DNA of 64,000 bases from Lacrimispora sp. 210928-DFI.3.58 (GTDB lineage Bacteria > Bacillota > Clostridia > Lachnospirales > Lachnospiraceae): positions 51,224-115,223 of the forward strand of contig NZ_JAJCIC010000012.1 of NCBI RefSeq assembly GCF_020554865.1. Reading direction: 5' to 3'. Shown one piece after another: positions 34,525 through 42,503 of the stretch (its first letter is position 1; every line of letters begins with the position of its first letter). Position numbers and translations under genes: made by a program. A model generated the notes under the pieces. The model searched no databases, had not been told where the DNA came from, and was given only the letters and a program-made list of their open reading frames with translations.

Positions 34525-35391
34525 ATGGAAAAAGGTCATGCGGTTTATTCCACAAAAACAAAGATCCTAAGAAGCCTGGTCTGGCTCTTCATGCTGATAC
34601 TGGCGCTGTTGATCATCTTCCCAGTGTGCTACATCGTTTTCGGCTCCTTTAAGGCAAATGCAGAGCTTCTTGTAGGAGGAACCAACATCTTCCCCAAAAA
34701 ATGGATATTTACCAACTACATAGACGCATGGAAGCAGGCCAATTTTGCAACCTACACCTTAAACAGTGTATTCCTCTCCCTGGGCGTTATGTTCATCTCC
34801 CTGGCAAATGCCACCATGGCCGGCTATGTATTTTCCCGCCGGAAATTCCATGGGAAGGAGCTGCTGTACAGCCTGTTTGTCATGTTTATGTTCATCAATG
34901 TGGGCTCCGTATCCCTGCGTCCCCTTTTTGAACTGGCAGTAAAGCTGAAAATGAATAAGAGCCTGCTCTCCGTTATCTTCATCTCCGCCGGAACAGGCCA
35001 GGCAACCTATATTTTCCTCTGCCGCGGCTTTGTAAATTCCCTTCCTGTGGAGCTGGACGAGGCAGCGAAGATCGACGGCTGTTCCTTCTTCCAGATCTAC
35101 CACATGGTGATCCTTCCTCTGTTAAAGCCGGTTATGGCTACGATCGCACTCCTCTCCTTCCGTCAGGGCTGGAATGAGTACATCCTTCCGCTGGTATTTA
35201 CTATGACCAACGATAAGCTGCGCCCGCTGACCGTTGGCGTAAACATGCTGAAAAATGCCGGCGACGGCACGGCTGCCTGGAACATCATGTTCGCAGGCGC
35301 CACTATTGCCATCATCCCAATGCTCATCATCTACTGTATTTTCAGCAGACATTTTATGGGCGGCATGACAAGCGGTGCCGTGAAGGGCTGA
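34525..35391 (+). CDS. Sugar ABC transporter permease (MalG-like)
   Basis: 288-residue second channel subunit. Docking loop VELDEAAKIDGCSFFQIYHM; C-terminus HFMGGMTSGAVKG is typical. AAAGGAGG site. Last gene of the importer before a terminator. Confidence 0.94.
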   Translation: MEKGHAVYSTKTKILRSLVWLFMLILALLIIFPVCYIVFGSFKANAELLVGGTNIFPKKWIFTNYIDAWKQANFATYTLNSVFLSLGVMFISLANATMAGYVFSRRKFHGKELLYSLFVMFMFINVGSVSLRPLFELAVKLKMNKSLLSVIFISAGTGQATYIFLCRGFVNSLPVELDEAAKIDGCSFFQIYHMVILPLLKPVMATIALLSFRQGWNEYILPLVFTMTNDKLRPLTVGVNMLKNAGDGTAAWNIMFAGATIAIIPMLIIYCIFSRHFMGGMTSGAVKG

Positions 35392-35492
35392 TCCCTGCAG
35401 ACTCTGCCATGCGCCTATTTGTTCCGCATTCTGTCTGAGATCTGCCGGGCATGGGCCTTATGGCTGAATGATTACACGATTTTTGATATCTG

Positions 35493-35532
35493 AAAAGCCT
35501 CTTTAAGTTGTTTAAAGCGGCTTTTTCTTTTC
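35493..35532 (+). terminator. Terminator after the sugar ABC operon
   Basis: AAAGCC-CTTTAA pairs with TTAAAG-GGCTTT around a four-base loop, followed by TTTTTCTTTT. The enzyme genes beyond may depend on read-through or a separate promoter that I could not identify. Confidence 0.7.
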
Positions 35533-35596
35533 GGGCAGACAGCATGTCATCTCATAAAAGGCCCGGAAATACTTCCGAAAGGACGGTTATTTTATT

Positions 35597-38035
35597 ATGA
35601 AAACTTGGGAATTAGGGTACGGCGGCTTTGTCATGCAGTACATGACGGCAGGCCCTGGGATAACGGATTTTTCCTCCGGCGCCAGGGCGGGGAACCAGCT
35701 GGATCTTGAGGGAATACTGCGAAAGGAAGTCTCACATCCTCATCCTGAAAGCTATGGGGAGGATATCGTCCTGGGAGGGATGTCTGAAAATGGCTGCCCC
35801 TGGTCTGTCTGGGCACCTTACGGAAGCTGCTTTGTCGATGTCTCAGAATTTTATTCTACTCTGCAGAGGATCGATCTGCGGGCCGCAACGGTGCTCCGTG
35901 CGGAACGTGATATGGAAGTAAGAGCCCGTGTCTGGACCTACATGGCAGCCGGAATTTACTTGAATGGAAAGCTGATCGGTGAGATCCCCCATCCCGTATA
36001 TAAGCCCATCCAATGCCTCGAAATGCGCTTATCCCTGAAAAAGGGCCGCAACCTGCTGTCCTTCCTCTGCGAAAATCTGGGGGTGCGGGATACCAGAAAT
36101 ATCCTGGGGGTACAGCTTTTAGACAGCCGGGAAGAGATCCGGGTGGAGCTGCCGGATACGGGCTGCCAGGAGGCTGTTTATGAGGATGCCGCATTTCTGG
36201 CAGGCCTTACTCTGAAGGGAGAAACCCTTTTTCTCCCCTCTAGCGGGACAGAACACACTTTCCTTTGCCCCATGCCGGACAGTCCTGACTACGAGGTGAT
36301 GAAACGGACTCTTCCTGAGATCCCCTTAAAAGGGCTGAGGAGGCTTCCCCTTCCAAAGGGCATCTCCACAGCAGCCCTGAAGATCCGGGGCAGGGGCTAT
36401 GAGCTTTGCCGCGTTGTGGAGGCAGCTGAACGGAAAATACCGGAATTTCTTCCTCCTTCCTCCTCTCCCCAGGAGCACTGGAGGAGGATCCTTAAACGCA
36501 TTGCCTCTGTGGAAAGCCTTAACAGGTGGGAGTTCGGCTTTCCCATCTCCAACATCCTGGCCCGCAAGGCCCTGGGAAAGGAGGGTCCAAAGGACCGTGA
36601 GCTTCTCTTTGAGACCTTAAGGCTCATTGAGGAACGGGTAGACTGCTCCGATTTTCTTCTCTGCGGGCTGTTCCGGTATATGCGCCATTACGAGATGGAC
36701 GAAGCCTTAAAAACGCGGACAAAAGAGGTCCTCCTGAATTTCCGCTACTGGATGGACATGGAAGGGACGGATGCCTGCTGCTTCTGGAGCGAGAACCATT
36801 CCCTGATGTTCTATCTGTGCGCCATGGAGGCCGGACGGCTCTATCCGGACGAGCTCTTCCCGCGGGCCCATATAACAGGGTGGCAGCTTTGGGATTGGGG
36901 CCGCGGAAAGGTTCTTGAATGGCTGGAGGATGTGGAGGAATATGGCTTTGAAGAGTTCTTGAGCATGGTCTACATGTGCGTCACCTTCGCGGCCCTCTTA
37001 AATGCCATTGATTTCACCGGAGAAGATATCTCACGGCGGGCCAGGGGCCTGGCGGACAGACTGTTTCGTGAGCTGGCTCTTCACACGTTTAAGGGCTCCG
37101 TCATCGCACCCATGGGAAGAATCTACCGGGAGGTGATCTATCCCTTCTGCCATTCAGGCCAGTCCCTGATCAACCTGGCAGATCCCTCTGCCCCCTACAC
37201 CTTCGGCGAGGGCTGGCTGGCCTTTTTAGCCACCAGCAGTTACCAGCTTCCTGAAGACCTAAAGGATCTCATGAGAAAGGAGGCCTGCTGTTCCTACACC
37301 TCCGGAAATGCACGGATCCAGCTGGAGAAGAACGGCTCCTACTGCCTGACTTCCGTCCAGTCTCCCAGGGAAAAGGACTTTAAGCGGTGGATTAATGTGA
37401 GAGGGCTGAGCGGAGCCGATACCACAAAGCACCTGTTCACAAAATCCCTGAATGAGTGCTTCCACGGAACCACCTGCTTTGAGCCCGGCGTGTATGGATA
37501 TCAGCAGCATATGTGGCACGCCGCCCTTTCGCCGGAAGCGGCAATATTTGCAAATCATCCCGGCTCCTCCTCGGAGCGCTCGGATATGCGGCCCGGCTAT
37601 TGGTTCGGAAACGGGGTAATGCCGGCCATCCGGCAGCTTCCCGGGATCATCGGGGCGGTCTACTCCATCCCGGAGTACTTCCCCATCCAGTTCACCCACG
37701 TGTACTGCCCTCTCTGCCGCTTTGATGAGACCAGGCAGGAGAGGCACTGGCTGTTTTTAAAAAAGGATGGGGCTTACCTGGCTCTGTGGTGCAGCGGAGC
37801 CCTTACACCCTACAATGACACCCTCTTTGACTGCGAATTCCGGGTGTATGAGAGGAAGGCGGCCTATGTATGCATTGCCGGAAAGAGGGAGGATTTCCAG
37901 GATCTGGATGACTTTTCTATCTATGCCAAGGGTATAGACCCCGGGTTTGACCCGGCAGAAAGACGCCTTTGGGCTGCCGGGGATCTCCTGCTGGAATATG
38001 AGGCAGGACATGATCACACACAATACATTGAGTAA
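35597..38035 (+). CDS. Large uncharacterised protein, probable carbohydrate-active enzyme
   Basis: 812 residues, not assigned by me to any named family. Visible architecture: an N-terminal beta-rich part with a jelly-roll-like stretch (GIYLNGKLIGEIPHPVYKP, GRNLLSFLCENLG, about 110-175); a helical central part from about 290 to 600 with the motif CFWSENHSLMFYLCAMEAG (395-413) and repeated amphipathic helices, suggesting an alpha/alpha toroid; and a C-terminal beta-rich part with GVYGYQQHMWHAAL and RPGYWFGNGVMP. That order resembles toroid-plus-sandwich polysaccharide lyases or hydrolases, but this is inference. No signal peptide. It is 20 bases upstream of the GH28-like gene and follows the sugar importer, so it probably acts on the imported glycan. 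Confidence 0.8.
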   Translation: MKTWELGYGGFVMQYMTAGPGITDFSSGARAGNQLDLEGILRKEVSHPHPESYGEDIVLGGMSENGCPWSVWAPYGSCFVDVSEFYSTLQRIDLRAATVLRAERDMEVRARVWTYMAAGIYLNGKLIGEIPHPVYKPIQCLEMRLSLKKGRNLLSFLCENLGVRDTRNILGVQLLDSREEIRVELPDTGCQEAVYEDAAFLAGLTLKGETLFLPSSGTEHTFLCPMPDSPDYEVMKRTLPEIPLKGLRRLPLPKGISTAALKIRGRGYELCRVVEAAERKIPEFLPPSSSPQEHWRRILKRIASVESLNRWEFGFPISNILARKALGKEGPKDRELLFETLRLIEERVDCSDFLLCGLFRYMRHYEMDEALKTRTKEVLLNFRYWMDMEGTDACCFWSENHSLMFYLCAMEAGRLYPDELFPRAHITGWQLWDWGRGKVLEWLEDVEEYGFEEFLSMVYMCVTFAALLNAIDFTGEDISRRARGLADRLFRELALHTFKGSVIAPMGRIYREVIYPFCHSGQSLINLADPSAPYTFGEGWLAFLATSSYQLPEDLKDLMRKEACCSYTSGNARIQLEKNGSYCLTSVQSPREKDFKRWINVRGLSGADTTKHLFTKSLNECFHGTTCFEPGVYGYQQHMWHAALSPEAAIFANHPGSSSERSDMRPGYWFGNGVMPAIRQLPGIIGAVYSIPEYFPIQFTHVYCPLCRFDETRQERHWLFLKKDGAYLALWCSGALTPYNDTLFDCEFRVYERKAAYVCIAGKREDFQDLDDFSIYAKGIDPGFDPAERRLWAAGDLLLEYEAGHDHTQYIE

Positions 38036-38055
38036 ACAAAAAACAGGAGCAAAAA

Positions 38056-40611
38056 ATGAAATCAACATTGGATTTGAATAAGGAACTACACAAAAAGCTG
38101 TCCCGGATAAAAGCGCCCATTGTACTTCCCGCCGGAAAAACTCCGGGATATCAGGGGGCATGCGTCTTCTGCAGGGAGGACGGCTACCACCTGATCTCCT
38201 CCAGCAAGGCAGAGGGACATCAAACACTGTGCATCAGCCGCAGCCGGGATCTCACCGGCTGGTCAGCCCCTGCGCCTCTCTGGGAAGACGAAAGGGAAGA
38301 GGGTCAGGGTATTCCGGGAAGTGGGGTATTCTTTCAGGGAAATTACCTGTTCTGCAGCCTGAGCAAAAAAAGCTTACACCTGATCTCTTCCCAGGATCTG
38401 AACGAATTTGTATCTCTGGGGGAATTGCTGCTTTCGGGAGACCATGCTTCCCTGGCAAAAGCCTGCCGGGCCGGAAGCGCTGTATCTTCAGAGGAAACGC
38501 TGCTTCCGGAAGCGCGGGAAGCAGCCTGTCTTCTCCCCCCGTCCCCTCCTGCCCTTGCAGAAGATACCCAAAATCCAAAACGCCTTTGGTGCCTTTATCC
38601 GGACAGGTATCAGGGACTGGTATCTGCATGGACAGAGGATCTGAGAATATGGCACAAGGGCGGACAGACCGATGTCCGGGCAGATTCCGTAAGCATTCTC
38701 CCGCCTCCGTCCGCCTCTGCCCCCTATACCATTTTCCTGGCAAAAAAAGGAATTATCCATCCATATACGGCAGACAGCTTAGAGCGCCTTTCCCTGACTC
38801 CCATATCCGGCAGCCGGGACATCCGCCCCTGCCGCAGCAGATGCCTGGAAGCCGGCTCCGTATTTTATGATGCTTCCATGGGACTTTATCAGATGTACTA
38901 TGGAACAGACGCTTCAGGGAGCGGCACAGAACACGATGCTCCTGCAGACAGCCAGCTTACAGGGAATTCCGAAAGCCCGTCCTCCCAGAGTCCCGGGCTT
39001 CCCCGGAGCATCGCCCTGGCAGTCAGTCCCGACCTGACCCACTGGCAGTTTTTTACCAGAGACAAGGCCACCTTTCCTGACAACGGCATTGTCTATGACG
39101 GCGATTACTATAAAGCCATACCCTTTGGCCAGTACATTACCGATCAGCCTCTTCCACAGGACGTCCCTGTCTTCGACATCCGCCGCTATGGTGCTGTAGG
39201 AGACGGAGCCACCCTTTGTACAGAAGCCTTCCGGGCCGCTGCCGAAGCAGCAAGAGATGCGGGAGGCGGCATGATCCTGGTATCCGGCGGCTATTACTGT
39301 ACCGGAACAGTCCGCCTTTACAGCAACACCACCCTGTGGATCGAACGCGACTCCGCCCTCTGCGCCTCAAAGGATCTCTCTCTCTATGAGGATGCCCTGG
39401 TAAAATCCGTGGACGCAGAAAATATCTCCATCCAGGGCGGCGGAAAGATCATCGGAAACGGAGAGTATTTTGTATACCTGCCCTTAAAGCGGCCTTTGAC
39501 AGAGCCTCTTTTCGCAACAAAGCTTCCTCCCCGCCTCTATGATCCCATGGGCTATCCCGTGGATACTATCCGCTACGCCTACCGATGCAGGATACGCTAT
39601 GCCGAGGACCGCTATGGCGAAGGGCTCGCTCCCATTCAGCGCCCTATGTACACTGTGTGGATCCGCGGCTGCCATAACGCAGAGATCAAAAACATCGTCA
39701 TCGAGGATGCTCTGGACTGGACCCTTGTCCTGGACTGCAGCGAGCAGGTAACGGTGCAGGATATTGTCATTAACGGCAACCGCCATGTGGCCAATACAGA
39801 CGGCATTGACATCATGGGAAGCCGCCGGGTAACCATACGCCACTGCTTTGTCTCCTGCGCAGACGACGGCATCTGCATCAAATCCCCCTTAAGGCAGGGG
39901 CATGACGGGATCAATGTGGCCGAAGCAGACTCTCCCATGTCGGGCGCCCAGGATATCCATATATCAGACTGCACGGTAGTCTCTGTCATGAATGCCTTTA
40001 AGATCGGCACTGAAACCTATTTTGACATCAGCAATGTTACTGTTGAAAACTGCCGCTTCATGATGCCGGATATTTATCCCGGCTCTGTCTCCGGCATCTC
40101 CATTGAATCCGCTGATGGCAGCCATATCAGCCACATCCGCATCAGGGACATTGAGATGGACCGCGTCTGCTGCCCTGTCTTCATCTGCCTGAACATGCGC
40201 AACAAATACGGCTTTACCAGTGAGGAGGACAAACAGGCACGCCAGTACGGCGGCTCCATCCGGGATATCTCCATTGAGGACGTCTGTGCCTGGCAGGTAG
40301 AGGTTCCCAGCATCATCACCGGCTTTCAGACAGAGAAGGACGGCATGATCGTGGAACGCCAGGTGGAAAATATCCGCATAAACCGCTTCCAGGCTGTCTA
40401 CCGCGACAACATAGAGGAGCTGTCCCCGGAAAAGCAGGTATACGAAAATATCATCGACTATCCTGAAAACAACGCCTTTGGCGATGTCCCGGCCTGCGGT
40501 TTTTATATCCGCCATGCCAGACAGGCAGAGCTGGCAGACTGCCATATCATACCCAGGACCTCCAACAAGAGGCCATGTATTGTAATGGATCAGCAGACTC
40601 CGGACAATTGA
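38056..40611 (+). CDS. Fusion of GH43/GH32-like propeller region and GH28-like beta-helix
   Basis: 851 residues. Residues about 20-365 look like a five-bladed propeller of the GH43/GH32 type (SRSRDLTGWSAPAPLWED, GSVFYDASMGLYQMYYGTDASG, LAVSPDLTHWQFFTRD), interrupted by two Ser/Pro-rich loops (140-172, 286-314). Residues 371-840 are a right-handed beta-helix like GH28 polygalacturonases: VFDIRRYGAVGDGATLCTEAF, NTDGIDIMGS (Asp582) and CADDGICIKS (Asp603-Asp604). The usual GHG histidine motif is replaced by MNAFKIGTE (645-653) and the RIK motif by GISIES, so it may cleave something other than polygalacturonate. No signal peptide; AGGAG site; close behind the uncharacterised gene. Confidence 0.85.
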   Translation: MKSTLDLNKELHKKLSRIKAPIVLPAGKTPGYQGACVFCREDGYHLISSSKAEGHQTLCISRSRDLTGWSAPAPLWEDEREEGQGIPGSGVFFQGNYLFCSLSKKSLHLISSQDLNEFVSLGELLLSGDHASLAKACRAGSAVSSEETLLPEAREAACLLPPSPPALAEDTQNPKRLWCLYPDRYQGLVSAWTEDLRIWHKGGQTDVRADSVSILPPPSASAPYTIFLAKKGIIHPYTADSLERLSLTPISGSRDIRPCRSRCLEAGSVFYDASMGLYQMYYGTDASGSGTEHDAPADSQLTGNSESPSSQSPGLPRSIALAVSPDLTHWQFFTRDKATFPDNGIVYDGDYYKAIPFGQYITDQPLPQDVPVFDIRRYGAVGDGATLCTEAFRAAAEAARDAGGGMILVSGGYYCTGTVRLYSNTTLWIERDSALCASKDLSLYEDALVKSVDAENISIQGGGKIIGNGEYFVYLPLKRPLTEPLFATKLPPRLYDPMGYPVDTIRYAYRCRIRYAEDRYGEGLAPIQRPMYTVWIRGCHNAEIKNIVIEDALDWTLVLDCSEQVTVQDIVINGNRHVANTDGIDIMGSRRVTIRHCFVSCADDGICIKSPLRQGHDGINVAEADSPMSGAQDIHISDCTVVSVMNAFKIGTETYFDISNVTVENCRFMMPDIYPGSVSGISIESADGSHISHIRIRDIEMDRVCCPVFICLNMRNKYGFTSEEDKQARQYGGSIRDISIEDVCAWQVEVPSIITGFQTEKDGMIVERQVENIRINRFQAVYRDNIEELSPEKQVYENIIDYPENNAFGDVPACGFYIRHARQAELADCHIIPRTSNKRPCIVMDQQTPDN

Positions 40612-40672
40612 CGCGTTACGGCCGATACCAGCAAATATCCCAACAAACAGCACACAGGAAGGAGCTACACAC

Positions 40673-42439
40673 ATGAACATTTATTCAGAAGAAATCAAAC
40701 AGGCATACGGTCAGTGGCTTGAAAATGCCACAGAGGATCCTGATATCATCCGGGAGCTCAAAGATATGGAAGCAGATCCGGAGGCGGTAAAGGACGCGTT
40801 TTACAGGGATCTGGCCTTTGGCACAGGAGGCTTAAGGGGCGTCATCGGCGCGGGCACCAATCGTATGAACATCCACACCGTAGGAAAGGCCTCCCAGGGG
40901 CTTGCTGACTATATCTGCAGCCATTTTCCGGAAGGCTCCCGCTCTGTTGCCATCAGCTTTGACAGCCGTATCAAGAGCACCCTCTTTGCCAGAACCGCCT
41001 CAGAGGTCTTTGCCGCAAAGGGCATCCAGGTGCACATTTACAGCGAGCTCATGCCCACGCCCATGCTTTCCTGGGCAGTAAGAAGACTGGGCTGCAGCGC
41101 CGGCGTCATGGTAACCGCCAGCCACAATCCCTCCAAATACAATGGTTATAAAGTCTATGGCCCTGACGGCTGCCAGATCACCACAGAGGCAGCCGCTGAA
41201 ATCCTGGCTGCCATTGAAAGGATCGATCCGTTCCGCGATGTGATGCGCATTTCCTTTGAGAAGGGCCTGGAAAATGGCGTCATTTCCTATATCGGAGGGA
41301 ATGTCATTGATTCTTATATGGAGGCAGTAAAAAGCCAGTCCATGCTGAAGGACGGCTGCAAAGCCGGCGGCAATACCCCCATCTCCAGAGATGCCGCCAT
41401 CGTCTACTCCCCCTTAAACGGCACGGGCCTAAAGCCAGTGCTGCGGGCTCTTAAGGAAAGCGGCTTTACCAATATCACCGTGGTAAAGGAACAGGAGCAG
41501 CCTGACGGTCATTTTCCCACCTGCCCCTATCCTAATCCTGAGATCAAGGAGGCCATGGCCCTGGGCATTGAGTATGCCAAACGCTGCAATGCGGACCTGC
41601 TTCTGGCAACAGACCCTGACTGCGACCGCGTGGGCATTGCCGTGAAAAACCATGACAATGAATTTATCCTCATGTCCGGCAATGAAGTAGGAATGCTCCT
41701 TCTGGACTACATCTGCAGGCAGCGGACAGCTGCCGGGACCATGCCTGAGCATCCTGTCTTTGTAAAAACCATTGTAACCATTGACATGGCTGCCAGAATT
41801 GCCGCTGACTACGGTGTATCCACCGTGGATGTGCTCACAGGCTTTAAATTTATCGGCGAACAGATCGGAAGGCTGGAAAAGGACGGAAGGGATGGCGATT
41901 ACATCCTGGGCTTCGAGGAGAGCTACGGCTACTTAAGCGGAAGCTATGTCCGCGACAAGGACGCTGTGGACGGCGCCCTGCTGATCTGTGAAATGTTTGC
42001 CTATTACCAGTCCCAGGGCTTAAGCCTTCCTGATGTGCTGGAGGGCCTTTACCGAAAATACGGCTACTGCCTTAATACGCTCCACTCCTATGAATTTGAG
42101 GGCATGGAGGGCTTTGGAAAAATGCAGGGGATCATGGAAAAGCTCCACGGCCTGGATGTGACAACAGGCCTGACCATCGGGGGGCGCAAGGTGGAAACCA
42201 TTGAGGATTATCTGTCCGGGAGAAAGCTTCACAGAAATGGCACTCTTGAGGATATCACTGGTCTTCCCTCCTCCGATGTGTTAAAATTCAGGCTGGAGGG
42301 CAGCTGCTCCCTGGTGGTAAGGCCCTCCGGCACAGAGCCGAAGCTTAAGCTGTATATCTCTGTCAGCGCCGAAAGCCTGGAACTGGCAAAGGCGGAGGAA
42401 AAGGTCCTCCTGTCACAGATGGAGCAGTTCTTCTGCTGA
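40673..42439 (+). CDS. Phosphoglucomutase/phosphomannomutase
   Basis: 588-residue alpha-D-phosphohexomutase interconverting hexose-1-phosphate and hexose-6-phosphate. Catalytic Ser150 in TASHNPSKYNGYKVYGPDG, metal loop TDPDCDRVGIA, sugar-binding GFEESYGYLSG and phosphate-binding RPSGTEPKLKLY are all intact. The length and N-terminal LAFGTGGLRGVIGAGTNRMN match the Firmicutes PgcA-type enzyme. Lying between glycoside hydrolases, it may channel released hexose-1-phosphate into glycolysis or serve housekeeping needs. Confidence 0.95.
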   Translation: MNIYSEEIKQAYGQWLENATEDPDIIRELKDMEADPEAVKDAFYRDLAFGTGGLRGVIGAGTNRMNIHTVGKASQGLADYICSHFPEGSRSVAISFDSRIKSTLFARTASEVFAAKGIQVHIYSELMPTPMLSWAVRRLGCSAGVMVTASHNPSKYNGYKVYGPDGCQITTEAAAEILAAIERIDPFRDVMRISFEKGLENGVISYIGGNVIDSYMEAVKSQSMLKDGCKAGGNTPISRDAAIVYSPLNGTGLKPVLRALKESGFTNITVVKEQEQPDGHFPTCPYPNPEIKEAMALGIEYAKRCNADLLLATDPDCDRVGIAVKNHDNEFILMSGNEVGMLLLDYICRQRTAAGTMPEHPVFVKTIVTIDMAARIAADYGVSTVDVLTGFKFIGEQIGRLEKDGRDGDYILGFEESYGYLSGSYVRDKDAVDGALLICEMFAYYQSQGLSLPDVLEGLYRKYGYCLNTLHSYEFEGMEGFGKMQGIMEKLHGLDVTTGLTIGGRKVETIEDYLSGRKLHRNGTLEDITGLPSSDVLKFRLEGSCSLVVRPSGTEPKLKLYISVSAESLELAKAEEKVLLSQMEQFFC

Positions 42440-42440
42440 T

Positions 42441-42488
42441 TTTCATAGTAAGCCTGCATGCGCCCGGCAGGCGGAACTTTCATAGTAA
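42441..42488. repeat. Short dispersed palindromic element (short form)
   Basis: The gap between the mutase and beta-galactosidase genes contains TTTCATAGTAA twice (42441-42451, 42478-42488) around CCTGCATGCGCCCGGCAGGC. The same end sequences recur at 52487-52605, where they flank a longer insert. Probably one family of dispersed intergenic repeats. Confidence 0.7.
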
Positions 42489-42503
42489 AGGTGGACATCG
42501 CAT

